The notes: a model not told the origin generated them from the letters alone. 29,806 bases of DNA from Claveliimonas sp963592205 (GCA_963592205.1 CAVAVU010000063.1:1-29806), one strand, 5' to 3'; counted from the stretch's first letter, positions 13,479-21,850 are shown. Numbers and translations: made by a program.

Positions 13479-16202
13479 TCATTTCAGATCTTTTCTGCCA
13501 AGTCTCACTTCTTCCATATGACGTACCAGTTCTTCATCCATATGGTCAAACAGATAATTACGGTCGGACTCTTTATGTCTGTCCCATTCTTCCCGGATCT
13601 GCATCTCCGTAAATGCAATCTCCTCGCGGAATTCTCTGGCTGAGATCAGATATGCGCCCTGACTGGTCGTGATCACCTGTTCCACACCATCCGATGTCAC
13701 TACCGTCACATGCCGTTTTCTCCCGATCTCATGGACTACTTTTTCGATATACTGGTCGGCAGTCTCGGCTTCCTTGGTGAATACCACATGAATATTGTGG
13801 TAACGCTGGATCTCCAGCACTTCACCGTCTACCTTATATGCATCAAATACCAGAATGAGTACGCATTTACGGAAGCCCTGATAATTGCTCAGTACATCCA
13901 TCAGCTTGTTTCTCGCCGCTTCGATATTATCCTTTGCCAGCTCCTTCAATTCATCCCAGGCAAAGATCACATTATAACCGTCCACAAGCAGATACTCTGT
14001 ACCGTCATCACGATGTTTTTTCGGTTTATTATCCGCTGTCACTACTGTCTGACCGGCAGGCGCATTCCGCCGCTCAACCTTACCATACGTACGGATAAAG
14101 ATATCTTCCAGTTCTTTTTCTTCTTTTGCATTCCATCCGATGCCGTCCGAAGACGGTGCTTTCTTTCCGGTCATGCGGTCCTTGCGGTGCGCAGAAGCTG
14201 TATCGGTTGTCATGTTCCTCTGAATCTCCTGCCGCTTTTTCAACTGACTCTCGATATGCATATGCGAGAACACTTCATTCCATGGCACATAATAACCCGC
14301 TCCATGGGAACAGAATACAGAACCTGCCGGATTCTCCGTATCTGCTTCCGAATCATAACCAATCTCTTCTATTACAGCATCCTGATCTGCGCATGGACGA
14401 TAACCGTCTAATGTACAGAACAGTCGTCCCCTGCCCCTGGTATAGGTCGTCACTTCCATCTGATAATCCCGCATCGCAGATACAGGAGCTGCCCCCGTGA
14501 TCACTGTCATATCGCCGTCTGTCTCCGGCGGTTCAAATTCCCCGTGCATCTTCTGGATATCATTCAGTGCACGTCCCACATTCTCTGCCGGGATCTCCAT
14601 GACAAATGCATAATATGGTTCCAGCAGCACACTTTCCGCCTGCATCAACCCCTGACGCACAGCGCGGTACACTGCCTGCCTGAAATCGCCGCCCTCTGTA
14701 TGTTTGAGATGCGCTCTTCCTGCTGCAAGCGTAATATGCACATCCGTAATTGCGGAGCCTGTCAGCACACCCCGGTGCTGCTTCTCATACAGATGTGTCA
14801 GAATCAGTCGCTGCCAGTTCTTATCCAGACTGTCCTCACTGCACTCCGTGTCACATACCACGCCACTTCCCGGCTCACCAGGTTCCATAATCAGATGTAC
14901 TTCCGAATAATGCCGGAGCGGTTCATAATGACCGACGCCTTCCACGGTATTGCGAATCGTCTCTTTATACACGATGCTTCCCGCATCAAATGTCACATCT
15001 ATGCCAAATCGTTCTTGGATCAGACTCCTTAAGATCTCAATCTGGATCTCGCCCATAAGCTGTACGCCGATCTCACCATTTTCTTCCTTCCATACGATCC
15101 GAAGCATCGGATCTTCTTCCTCCAACTGCTTCAGATAGCCAAGCATCGTATGCGCATCCACTTCCTGCGGATACTGCACCCGGTAGCTGAGTACCGGTTC
15201 CAGCATTGGTGCCGAAGTATCCTTCTCTGCACCAAGCGTCATACCCGGTCTGGTAAATGTAAGTCCGGTCACAGCACAGACGGTACCTGCTTCTGCCTCC
15301 TGCACAAGCTCGTACTTTTCTCCCGAATAAATGCGGATCTGGTTTATTTTTTCTTTCTTTTGTTCTTCATTTGTTTCTTCTACAGACAGTGCTTCCCTGA
15401 CTCTCAGACTTCCGCCGGTAATCTTCATATGCGTCAATCGGTTTCCTGCCGGATCTCTGGATATCTTATAGACTCTTGCTCCAAATGCCTCAGGATAGAC
15501 CGGCGATTCCATATACATTTCCAGCCCCTGTAAAAGCGCCTCGATCCCTTTCTGTTTTAATGCAGAACCGAAATAGCACGGGAACAGACGTCTGGTACGA
15601 ATCAGCCGACGTATCGTGTCAACCGATAAACTGTCTGTCTCCAGATATTCTTCCATGGCATATTCTTCTAACATCGCCATGCTTTCCAGCCATTCACCAG
15701 TATCCTGGTTCTCACGGATCGCAGAATCCCGGAATGCAATACAACCTTCAGACAATCTCTCCTGCAATTCTGTCAGCACTTTCTCCGGATCCGTTCCTGC
15801 CTGATCCATCTTATTCACAAAGATAAAGGTTGGAATCTGGTATCTGGCAAGCAACCGCCATAAGGTCTCTGTGTGTCCCTGTACGCCATCTGCGCCATTC
15901 ACCACAAGAATTGCATAATCCAACACCTGCAATGTACGCTCCATTTCCGCCGCAAAATCCACATGCCCCGGTGTATCGAGAAGTGTCACCGGGCGGTCAC
16001 CCAGCATGATCTCTGCCTGCTTGGAAAAGATCGTAATGCCACGGCTCTGTTCCAGTTCATAATTGTCCAGATACGCGTCCCCGTGATCCACTCTTCCGAG
16101 CTTGCGGATCTTTCCTGTCTGAAACAGGATGCTCTCTGCCAGTGTCGTCTTACCGGAATCCACATGCGCCAGAATTCCTGCTGTCAGCTTACATTTCGAC
16201 AT
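13479..16202 (-). CDS. TetM-like ribosomal GTPase fused to a Rae1/YacP-type NYN nuclease domain
   Basis: 907 residues, against about 640 for TetM. Residues 1-651 are an EF-G-like translational GTPase of the ribosomal-protection family: G1 'AHVDSGKT' (12-19), G2 'RGIT' (54-57), G3 'DTPGH' (76-80), G4 'NKMD' (130-133), and an EF-G IV/V-like region ending in 'CSHGAGYYVPWNE'. A charged linker spans 652-734. Residues 735-907 match YacP/Rae1: 'LLVDGYNVIFAW' (Asp741), 'VFDAYKV' (Asp787), 'ETADQYIE' (Asp816), 'TSDGVEQ' (Asp838), so all four acidic positions of the NYN/PIN pocket are present. The start overlaps the parvulin gene by 14 bases and has only a weak ribosome site, so coupled translation is likely. 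Tetracycline resistance is possible but unproven; the role of the fusion is unknown. Confidence 0.9.
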   Translation of the reverse strand: MSKCKLTAGILAHVDSGKTTLAESILFQTGKIRKLGRVDHGDAYLDNYELEQSRGITIFSKQAEIMLGDRPVTLLDTPGHVDFAAEMERTLQVLDYAILVVNGADGVQGHTETLWRLLARYQIPTFIFVNKMDQAGTDPEKVLTELQERLSEGCIAFRDSAIRENQDTGEWLESMAMLEEYAMEEYLETDSLSVDTIRRLIRTRRLFPCYFGSALKQKGIEALLQGLEMYMESPVYPEAFGARVYKISRDPAGNRLTHMKITGGSLRVREALSVEETNEEQKKEKINQIRIYSGEKYELVQEAEAGTVCAVTGLTFTRPGMTLGAEKDTSAPMLEPVLSYRVQYPQEVDAHTMLGYLKQLEEEDPMLRIVWKEENGEIGVQLMGEIQIEILRSLIQERFGIDVTFDAGSIVYKETIRNTVEGVGHYEPLRHYSEVHLIMEPGEPGSGVVCDTECSEDSLDKNWQRLILTHLYEKQHRGVLTGSAITDVHITLAAGRAHLKHTEGGDFRQAVYRAVRQGLMQAESVLLEPYYAFVMEIPAENVGRALNDIQKMHGEFEPPETDGDMTVITGAAPVSAMRDYQMEVTTYTRGRGRLFCTLDGYRPCADQDAVIEEIGYDSEADTENPAGSVFCSHGAGYYVPWNEVFSHMHIESQLKKRQEIQRNMTTDTASAHRKDRMTGKKAPSSDGIGWNAKEEKELEDIFIRTYGKVERRNAPAGQTVVTADNKPKKHRDDGTEYLLVDGYNVIFAWDELKELAKDNIEAARNKLMDVLSNYQGFRKCVLILVFDAYKVDGEVLEIQRYHNIHVVFTKEAETADQYIEKVVHEIGRKRHVTVVTSDGVEQVITTSQGAYLISAREFREEIAFTEMQIREEWDRHKESDRNYLFDHMDEELVRHMEEVRLGRKDLK

Positions 16203-16929
16203 ATTTTTCTTTCAACTCTTTCTCTTTCGCTTCATATGCATCATTCTGCTTCTTCTGAAAAAGCGTATTAACGATCGTTGCTTTCACTGCTTCAAACGGC
16301 TGTACCTCTGCCTCACTCTTCTTATCTACACGGATCAGGTGATAACCAAACTGTGTCTTCACCGGTCCCACAACCTTGCCCGGCTCTGCCGCAAATGCTG
16401 CTTCATCAAATTCTTTTACCATCTGTCCATGTCCGAATTCTCCCAGATCTCCGCCTTTCTGTCCGGACGGGCAGGTAGATTCCTGCCTGGCAGCTTCTTC
16501 AAAAGAAATCACACCGTTCACAATACTGTTCAGTATTTCATTACATTTCTCTTCATTATCTACCAGAATATGTCTGGCCTGCACAGTCTCCTCTTTCTTG
16601 AACTTATTCGGATTCGCATCATAATATGCTCTTGCTTCTTCGTCTGTCACTTTCACATCCTTCATTGCTGCACGCATAGCAAGCTGTGCCAGAATGCCAC
16701 GCTTCGTGCTTTCCAGAATGCGCTCGTATTCTTCTGTCTTATCCAGCCCCTGATCCAATGCATCCTGTGCAAATGTATACAGAGACAGATATTCATCCAT
16801 CAATCTGTCCTTAAAACCAGGATACTGCAGATATGCCTTTCTGTCCTGCGGCATATTCTCTACGAACAGATCAAATTCCTCTTTTGTAACTTCTTTTCCT
16901 GCAACAACTGCGATTACTCCGTCTTTCAT
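16189..16929 (-). CDS. Cytosolic parvulin-type peptidyl-prolyl isomerase
   Basis: Prolyl cis-trans isomerase of 246 residues, PrsA/SurA-like in layout but without signal peptide or lipobox, so probably cytosolic. Residues 1-115 form a helical SurA-N-like chaperone region ('AGKEVTKEEFDLFVE', then 'RGILAQLAMRAAM'). The parvulin domain follows: 'QARHILVDNEEKCNEIL', 'GGDLGEFGHGQMVKEFDEA' and 'VKTQFGYHLIRV'. AAAGGAG lies 9 bases before ATG 16929. Its last 14 bases overlap the start of the GTPase-NYN gene, which suggests a link with newly made proteins at the ribosome, though that is inference. It lies 30 bases downstream of the Nudix gene. Confidence 0.88.
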   Translation of the reverse strand: MKDGVIAVVAGKEVTKEEFDLFVENMPQDRKAYLQYPGFKDRLMDEYLSLYTFAQDALDQGLDKTEEYERILESTKRGILAQLAMRAAMKDVKVTDEEARAYYDANPNKFKKEETVQARHILVDNEEKCNEILNSIVNGVISFEEAARQESTCPSGQKGGDLGEFGHGQMVKEFDEAAFAAEPGKVVGPVKTQFGYHLIRVDKKSEAEVQPFEAVKATIVNTLFQKKQNDAYEAKEKELKEKYVEM

Positions 16930-16959
16930 GTTCTTATCTCCTTTAATCTATAATGATTC

Positions 16960-17436
16960 TTATAACTCCATCGGTTTCCCGTCCAGAGCCGCACTTACTA
17001 ATCGGTCGTGTCCGTCATAGACCAGCTTCAGTGAGAAAAATGTCTCCCGCTCCACAAGAAGTCTGAGGAAAATTCGGTCGCCTTCCCAGAGATTCAGTTC
17101 TCCGATCCGGTCCATCTCTACCCATTCCAGATCCCCCTCATCACACGGGATCTCTTCGCCTTCAAATCCATCTGCCGTAAACAATGACATATATTCTGTC
17201 ACTCCGCCGCCTGATACGAAGGTCACAATTCCCCGAAAGCGGTAAGACGTCAGTGTGTATCCCGTCTCTTCTTTTACTTCTCTGAGCAGGCATTCCTCCG
17301 GACTCTCATCCGCTTCAAAATGACCGCCCACGCCGATCCATTTGCCTTCATTGACATCATTCTCCTTCACATTGCGGTGAAGCATCAGGTATTTTCCATC
17401 TTTTTCAATGTAACAAAGTGTACTTAAGGATTCCAT
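16960..17436 (-). CDS. Nudix hydrolase (MutT-like)
   Basis: Pyrophosphohydrolase acting on nucleoside diphosphate derivatives, 158 residues. The Nudix box is complete: G-x5-E-x7-REVKEETGY starting at 'GGHFEADE'. The N terminus 'STLCYIEKDGKYLMLHR' and the 'KWIGVGGH' segment resemble 8-oxo-dGTP diphosphatases, but the substrate is not certain. The reading frame is open further upstream to 17508, but ATG 17436 has AGGAGA about 5 bases before it, so this start is used. It is divergent from the pseudouridine synthase gene (71 bp gap) and heads the run Nudix-parvulin-GTPase. Confidence 0.88.
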   Translation of the reverse strand: MESLSTLCYIEKDGKYLMLHRNVKENDVNEGKWIGVGGHFEADESPEECLLREVKEETGYTLTSYRFRGIVTFVSGGGVTEYMSLFTADGFEGEEIPCDEGDLEWVEMDRIGELNLWEGDRIFLRLLVERETFFSLKLVYDGHDRLVSAALDGKPMEL

Positions 17437-17449
17437 ACTTTTCTCCTGT

Positions 17450-17478
17450 TTTCCAAAGCTTTTCAAATGTGCTATGAT
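17450..17478 (+). promoter_or_regulatory. Promoter of the pseudouridine synthase gene
   Basis: TTTCCA (17450-17455) and TATGAT (17473-17478) are separated by 17 bases, about 30 bases before the start codon at 17508. The -35 is weak. Confidence 0.45.
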
Positions 17479-17507
17479 TAGTTTATCGGAATTTAGGAGG
17501 AAATGCA

Positions 17508-18401
17508 ATGAATCGCACGATAAATTATCAGATAGATGAGACTGCGGCGGGACTCCGCGTGGAACAGTTTCTGAAACGAAAAGGATATTCTTCCCAGAAT
17601 ATTTCTTCTATTAAACATATGCCGGAAAGCATTCTGGTGAACGGCGTCCATTACTATATGCGTCAGGAACTTGCCGAAGGAGACTGCTTAAGTGTCCGCA
17701 TCAGCGAGACCAAATGCTCCGACAAGATTCCACCGGTCGAGCTGCCACTCAACATCGTCTATGAAGACGAGGATATCATCGTCCTGAACAAGCCTGCCGG
17801 CATGCCGATCCACCCTTCTCTGAATAACTATTATAATACAATGGCCAATGCGCTGGCATGGTATTACAAAGAACAGGGCAAACCATTTATCTTCCGGTGC
17901 TGTAACAGACTGGACAGAGACACTTCCGGACTTACCGTTGTGGCAAAGCATCTGGTCAGTGCAGGGATTCTCTCTTCTATGACCGGACGCCGCGAAGTCC
18001 ACCGGGAATATCTTGCAATTGCCTCCGGACACGTAACGCCCGAAGCTGGTACCATCTCTGCCCCTCTCCGCAGGAAACCCGGCACCATCATCGAGCGTAT
18101 GGTAGACTGGGACAACGGCGAAACCGCTATCACCCATTATCATGTTGTAAAAACGACCAGGCATTACAGTCTGGTCGCATTGAAGCTTGAGACCGGGCGC
18201 ACACACCAGATCCGCATTCACATGAAGCATCTGGGATATCCGCTGATCGGAGATTATCTCTACAATCCGGATATGCGCCACATCGGTCGTCAGGCTCTTC
18301 ATTCTCATAAACTTTCATTCCGTCATCCGATCACGGGAGACATGATGTCTTTCACTGCTCCGCTCCCGGATGACATGCAGGCAGCACTGGATGCTGATTA
18401 A
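17508..18401 (+). CDS. RluA-family RNA pseudouridine synthase
   Basis: Isomerises uridine to pseudouridine in rRNA or tRNA, 297 residues. The catalytic motif is 'NRLDRDTSGL' with Asp136, in place of the commoner 'HRLDRDTSG'. 'IVLNKPAGMPIHPS' and 'LETGRTHQIRIHMKHLGYPLIGD' are the other family blocks. Residues 1-70 are S4-like ('VEQFLKRKGYSSQNISSIKH', 'ILVNGV'). AGGAGG lies 7 bases before ATG 17508. Which RNA position is modified (RluC/RluD-type) cannot be told here. Its stop shares four bases with the stop of the convergent cytX gene, with no terminator between them. Confidence 0.9.
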   Translation: MNRTINYQIDETAAGLRVEQFLKRKGYSSQNISSIKHMPESILVNGVHYYMRQELAEGDCLSVRISETKCSDKIPPVELPLNIVYEDEDIIVLNKPAGMPIHPSLNNYYNTMANALAWYYKEQGKPFIFRCCNRLDRDTSGLTVVAKHLVSAGILSSMTGRREVHREYLAIASGHVTPEAGTISAPLRRKPGTIIERMVDWDNGETAITHYHVVKTTRHYSLVALKLETGRTHQIRIHMKHLGYPLIGDYLYNPDMRHIGRQALHSHKLSFRHPITGDMMSFTAPLPDDMQAALDAD

Positions 18402-19576
18402 GCGTTTTTGCTGCCCATGCATTTCCGGATAATGACACAGATCACGATGGTCACTGCCATATCCGGAAGTGTATTTCCTACCGGAATATCTACATTCATC
18501 AGGTAACGATATAATACAAATCCCACAACCCAGATTATAATATTCGGCACATCGATCGCATCAGACAGACTATCTGCACGCTTCAGGATAAAGAAGTCCG
18601 CGATCTGGATCGCGATCATCGGTGCAAATACAGAACCGATCAGATACAGGAAATCCGTAATATTATCCATCGGATATACGATTGCACCGACCGTACCGAT
18701 CACAGTCACCGCTACGGCTGCGTATTTGCCATTCAGTTTGGAAAATACAGACTCTGCCGAAACACCAGCGGAATATGCATCCAGAAATGTTGTTGTAACA
18801 GTTGAAAATACGATGATCAACAGTCCTGCGATTCCAAGACCTGCTTTTACCATGATCTGAGCAATATCATACTCTCCGGTATAAATTGCAGCGCCCATAC
18901 CGATCACGTACATCCAGCAGCTGATGATACCGTATACAATCGCGCTGACTGCTGTTGCTTTCACCGGCTCTTCTGCTTCTCTTGTATAGTCACTGATCAG
19001 CGGCAGCCAGGATAATGGCATCGCTACCGCCAGCTCTACGGCTGCGCCAAAGGACATTGCCTCACTTGTATCTACGCTTCCTGCTGCTCCGCTGAAGAAG
19101 ATTACCTTGCAGAGCACCAGTGTCAGGATAAATAACGCTGCCATCGCAATCGTATTCACCTTGCCAAGATTGGTAATACCTACCAGAATCCACACGATGA
19201 TCAAAGCTCCGATTACCAGACACCATACCCATCTTCCAGTGTTCAGCACACCGTCTGCTGCCAGCGCGCCGTCATAGATCATGATTGCTGTCCAGCCGAC
19301 TAACTGAAGGACATTTAAGAAAGAGAAAAATACTCCGCCGTTCTGTCCAAAGCTCATTTTAACCGTTTCCATTGCACTTCTTCTGGTCTTGCCACCGATC
19401 ACACCTGCCAGAAATAACATCATACATCCGATAATGTGACCGACAATGATTGCCAGAATACCTTTCTGGAAACCCAGCGGCGCAAAGGCTGTACCGGTAA
19501 GGATCTCTGCCAGAGATACGCCTGCGCCAAACCAGATCAGACCATTTTCAAAGATTGAAGTTCTCTTCTCGTTCAT
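18398..19576 (-). CDS. cytX: Hydroxymethylpyrimidine transporter, NCS1 family
   Basis: Membrane permease of 392 residues with about 12 hydrophobic helices. The N terminus 'FENGLIWFGAGVSLAEILTGT' and following 'PLGFQKGILAIIVGHIIGC' are NCS1 (cytosine permease-like) signatures, and 'MPLSWLPLISDYTREA' is a conserved mid-protein block. As last gene of a TPP-riboswitch operon, three bases after thiD, it fits CytX, the proposed uptake system for the thiamin pyrimidine (HMP). The substrate is assigned from context. Its ribosome site GGAGGAGG lies inside the 3' end of thiD. It ends by overlapping the convergent pseudouridine synthase gene by 4 bases. Confidence 0.85.
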   Translation of the reverse strand: MNEKRTSIFENGLIWFGAGVSLAEILTGTAFAPLGFQKGILAIIVGHIIGCMMLFLAGVIGGKTRRSAMETVKMSFGQNGGVFFSFLNVLQLVGWTAIMIYDGALAADGVLNTGRWVWCLVIGALIIVWILVGITNLGKVNTIAMAALFILTLVLCKVIFFSGAAGSVDTSEAMSFGAAVELAVAMPLSWLPLISDYTREAEEPVKATAVSAIVYGIISCWMYVIGMGAAIYTGEYDIAQIMVKAGLGIAGLLIIVFSTVTTTFLDAYSAGVSAESVFSKLNGKYAAVAVTVIGTVGAIVYPMDNITDFLYLIGSVFAPMIAIQIADFFILKRADSLSDAIDVPNIIIWVVGFVLYRYLMNVDIPVGNTLPDMAVTIVICVIIRKCMGSKNA

Positions 19577-19579
19577 CTT

Positions 19580-20395
19580 TTAAGCCTCCTCCTTTGCGCA
19601 TTCCGTATATTCATTTGTAATTGCAAATCCGTGATTCATCGGACCGCTGCCTTTACCAAGATCCAGCATTGCTGCCAGTGCGCCGGAAATGTATTTCTTT
19701 GCACGTTCTACCGATGTATCCAGATCATAACCTTTCGCCAGATTCGAAGCGATCGCGCTGGACAATGTGCATCCGGTTCCGTGTGTATTCGGATTGTCGA
19801 TGCGTTCCCCGTAGAACCATTTATATTCGCCGTCTCTCCACAACAGGTCATTGGCATCATTTAACTGATGTCCGCCCTTGCAGAGTACCGCACAGTGATA
19901 TTCTGTTCCGATCTTCTCTGCCGCTTTGATCATATCTTCATCCGTATGAATCTCCATGCCAGACAGCACTTCTGCCTCCGGAATATTCGGAGTCAATACC
20001 GTTGCGATCGGAAGCAGACGCTTTTTCAGCGCATCTACTGCTTCATCACAGATCAGCTTTGCTCCGCTGGTAGCCACCATAACCGGATCTACTACGATAT
20101 TCTCTGCTTTATATTCCTCTAATTTGTCTGCAATTTTATTGATCAGTGCATCTGAAGATACCATGCCGATCTTTACTGCATTCGGATAAATATCGGTAAA
20201 TATATTATCCAGCTGGTCTGCCAGAAATTCTGGCGTTACTTCCATAATACCTGTTACTCCGGTTGTATTCTGTGCAGTCAGAGCGGTGATCGCACTCATA
20301 GCGTATACGCCATTGCTGATCATCGTCTTAATATCTGCCTGAATTCCGGCGCCTCCACTGGAATCACTTCCAGCGATTGTTAATGCTGTTCTCAT
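19580..20395 (-). CDS. thiD: Hydroxymethylpyrimidine/phosphomethylpyrimidine kinase
   Basis: Ribokinase-fold enzyme phosphorylating HMP to HMP-P and then HMP-PP, the pyrimidine input for ThiE. The 271-residue length is typical. The N-terminal 'TIAGSDSSGGAGIQADIKT' is diagnostic; 'DPVMVATSGAKL' and the anion-hole motif 'NTHGTGCTLSSAIASN' complete it. Start ATG 20395 has AAGGAAG about 9 bases upstream. It follows the HAD gene after an unusual 160-base non-coding gap that contains a long hairpin. It probably works with CytX to salvage HMP, since no thiC is present here. Confidence 0.95.
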   Translation of the reverse strand: MRTALTIAGSDSSGGAGIQADIKTMISNGVYAMSAITALTAQNTTGVTGIMEVTPEFLADQLDNIFTDIYPNAVKIGMVSSDALINKIADKLEEYKAENIVVDPVMVATSGAKLICDEAVDALKKRLLPIATVLTPNIPEAEVLSGMEIHTDEDMIKAAEKIGTEYHCAVLCKGGHQLNDANDLLWRDGEYKWFYGERIDNPNTHGTGCTLSSAIASNLAKGYDLDTSVERAKKYISGALAAMLDLGKGSGPMNHGFAITNEYTECAKEEA

Positions 20396-20555
20396 ATCTC
20401 ATTCTTCCTTTCCTATATGTATATCTATGCATTAATTTTTCCGCTGATTGCGGGACGACTGAAGGTGGTGCCCCCAATCAGCCGTCGGATTACTCCCATA
20501 ATTAAATCGATCTGTACCGAAAGTTTCCCATCCGGTTACTGCCCGTTGTTCTTTA
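20396..20555 (-). other. Non-coding gap in the thi operon with a long hairpin
   Basis: No reading frame is supported in this 160-base stretch. It contains a perfect 8-bp inverted repeat GCTGATTG (20443-20450) / CAATCAGC (20475-20482). It extends past a C-C mismatch by GGG/CCC, giving an 11-pair stem around a 16-base loop. A smaller ACCG/CGGT stem lies further upstream on the minus strand. No U run follows on either strand, so it is not an intrinsic terminator. It may be an RNA leader, a processing site or a stabilising hairpin for thiD-cytX mRNA. Confidence 0.45.
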
Positions 20556-21212
20556 TTATTTTACTGTTATCGGAAGTTTATCTGCCTCAGACCAGGTTTC
20601 CAGCGTATAATCTGCGGTCCCCCTGATCTGCTGCCAGTCATCACCATTACTCATATCCCGAACGCCAACCGTAATAAATCCTGCATTCTTTGCAGTCTCG
20701 ATCGCATATCCGGCATCCTCAAATACCATGGTTTCTTCTGGTTTTCTTCGTATCGCAGCCACACACTGCAAATAGATCTCTGGTTCATGCTTGCCCCTGC
20801 CAAGCTCAGAACAGGTCACAATATCCTGAAAATAATGATCCATCTCCAGTCTCTGCAATGCTGCCTTGGCATATTCCTTATGCCCTGCCGTAGCAACTAT
20901 CATAGGAATTTTATTCACATATAATTTCTTAAGAAACTTTATTACATCTTTTTTAGCCTGTACTTCTTTATAATAGAAGTCCCTGACTACCATCAACAAT
21001 CCCTCTGTAATCTCTTCTGCTGACTGCGGCAGATGATAATGTTCTTTCGTATATGCCACACCCTCTTCAATCGTCATCGGGTACAGAATCCTGCTCAGTC
21101 CCGGCTCCGGCTCTACCTGAATACTCTCCAGATACCGGACACCTGCTTCCTCCCAGATGCTCATCGAATCCAGCAACGTTCCATCTACATCAAAGATTGC
21201 CCCGCGGATCAT
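20556..21212 (-). CDS. HAD-superfamily phosphatase in the thiamin operon
   Basis: Haloacid-dehalogenase hydrolase of 218 residues, beta-phosphoglucomutase-like subclass. Motif I is 'FDVDGTLLDS' (nucleophile and acid/base Asp), motif II 'VATAG', motif III Lys within 'GRGKHEPEIY', motif IV 'VFEDAGYAIETAKNAG'. The cap is the small helical type. It overlaps thiE by four bases (ATGA) and is inside the TPP-controlled operon, so it likely acts on a thiamin intermediate. Dephosphorylation of thiamin monophosphate is the attractive role, as no thiL is visible, but a general sugar-phosphate phosphatase cannot be excluded. Confidence 0.85.
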   Translation of the reverse strand: MIRGAIFDVDGTLLDSMSIWEEAGVRYLESIQVEPEPGLSRILYPMTIEEGVAYTKEHYHLPQSAEEITEGLLMVVRDFYYKEVQAKKDVIKFLKKLYVNKIPMIVATAGHKEYAKAALQRLEMDHYFQDIVTCSELGRGKHEPEIYLQCVAAIRRKPEETMVFEDAGYAIETAKNAGFITVGVRDMSNGDDWQQIRGTADYTLETWSEADKLPITVK

Positions 21213-21850
21213 GCTTTCACCATCCTGAGTGTAGCTTCTTTTAATTCCTTTGTAGCCTCCGTAATATCTTTCTGTGCAAAAATGGCACTGATCACTGCCA
21301 CTCCGTCCAGCCCGTTACCACCAAGTTCTTCTACGTTATCTTTGCCAATTCCGCCAATGGCAATGACAGGAATATGTACCGCCTCGGTAATCGCACGAAT
21401 CATGCCTCCGTCCAATACATTCACATCTGTCTTAGATCCTGTCGGAAATACTGCTCCGACTCCCAGATAATCCGCTCCGCGCTCCTCCGCAAGCAGCGCC
21501 TCTTCTACGGTATGTGCAGATACCCCAATGATCTTATCCGGTCCAAGCTTCGCTCTTACATCTCCGGCTTCCATATCATCCTGTCCAACATGCACGCCGT
21601 CCGCATCCATCTTCAGCGCAATCTCTACATTATCATTAATCACAAACGGAACATGATATCTGGCACACAACTCTTTAATCTCTACTGCTTCCTCAAAGAA
21701 ATGCTCCTGATCCAGCTCCTTTTCCCGAAGCTGAATAAATGTTGCGCCGCCTTTCAGCGCTTTCTCCACCTGGTCATACAGGCGTTCCCCATTCAGCCAT
21801 CTGCTGTCTGTCACTGCATAGAGCAGCAGATCTTCTCTATCGAACTTCAT
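21209..21850 (-). CDS. thiE: Thiamin-phosphate synthase
   Basis: TIM-barrel enzyme that joins HMP-PP and thiazole phosphate to give thiamin monophosphate. 213 residues, normal length. Family blocks: 'LYAVTDSRWL', 'ATFIQLREKELD', 'PFVINDNVEIALKMDADGVHVGQDD', 'GVSAHTVEEA', 'YLGVGAVFPTGSKTD' and 'IPVIAIGGIGKDNV'. It is not a TenI-type protein, since the phosphate and pyrimidine residues are present. The start overlaps the end of thiM by 14 bases and the stop overlaps the HAD gene by 4, which shows tight coupling. It receives its two substrates from ThiM and ThiD of the same operon. Confidence 0.95.
   Translation of the reverse strand: MKFDREDLLLYAVTDSRWLNGERLYDQVEKALKGGATFIQLREKELDQEHFFEEAVEIKELCARYHVPFVINDNVEIALKMDADGVHVGQDDMEAGDVRAKLGPDKIIGVSAHTVEEALLAEERGADYLGVGAVFPTGSKTDVNVLDGGMIRAITEAVHIPVIAIGGIGKDNVEELGGNGLDGVAVISAIFAQKDITEATKELKEATLRMVKA

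Noticed and set aside
13479..16202. Straight annotation of the GTPase as an acquired tetracycline-resistance gene
   Set aside because: Sequence divergence from TetM, the extra nuclease domain and a chromosomal setting without mobile genes make acquired resistance unproven.
17688..18308. A 206-codon minus-strand frame opposite the pseudouridine synthase
   Set aside because: A shadow of a gene with complete catalytic motifs; no ribosome site and no recognisable protein.
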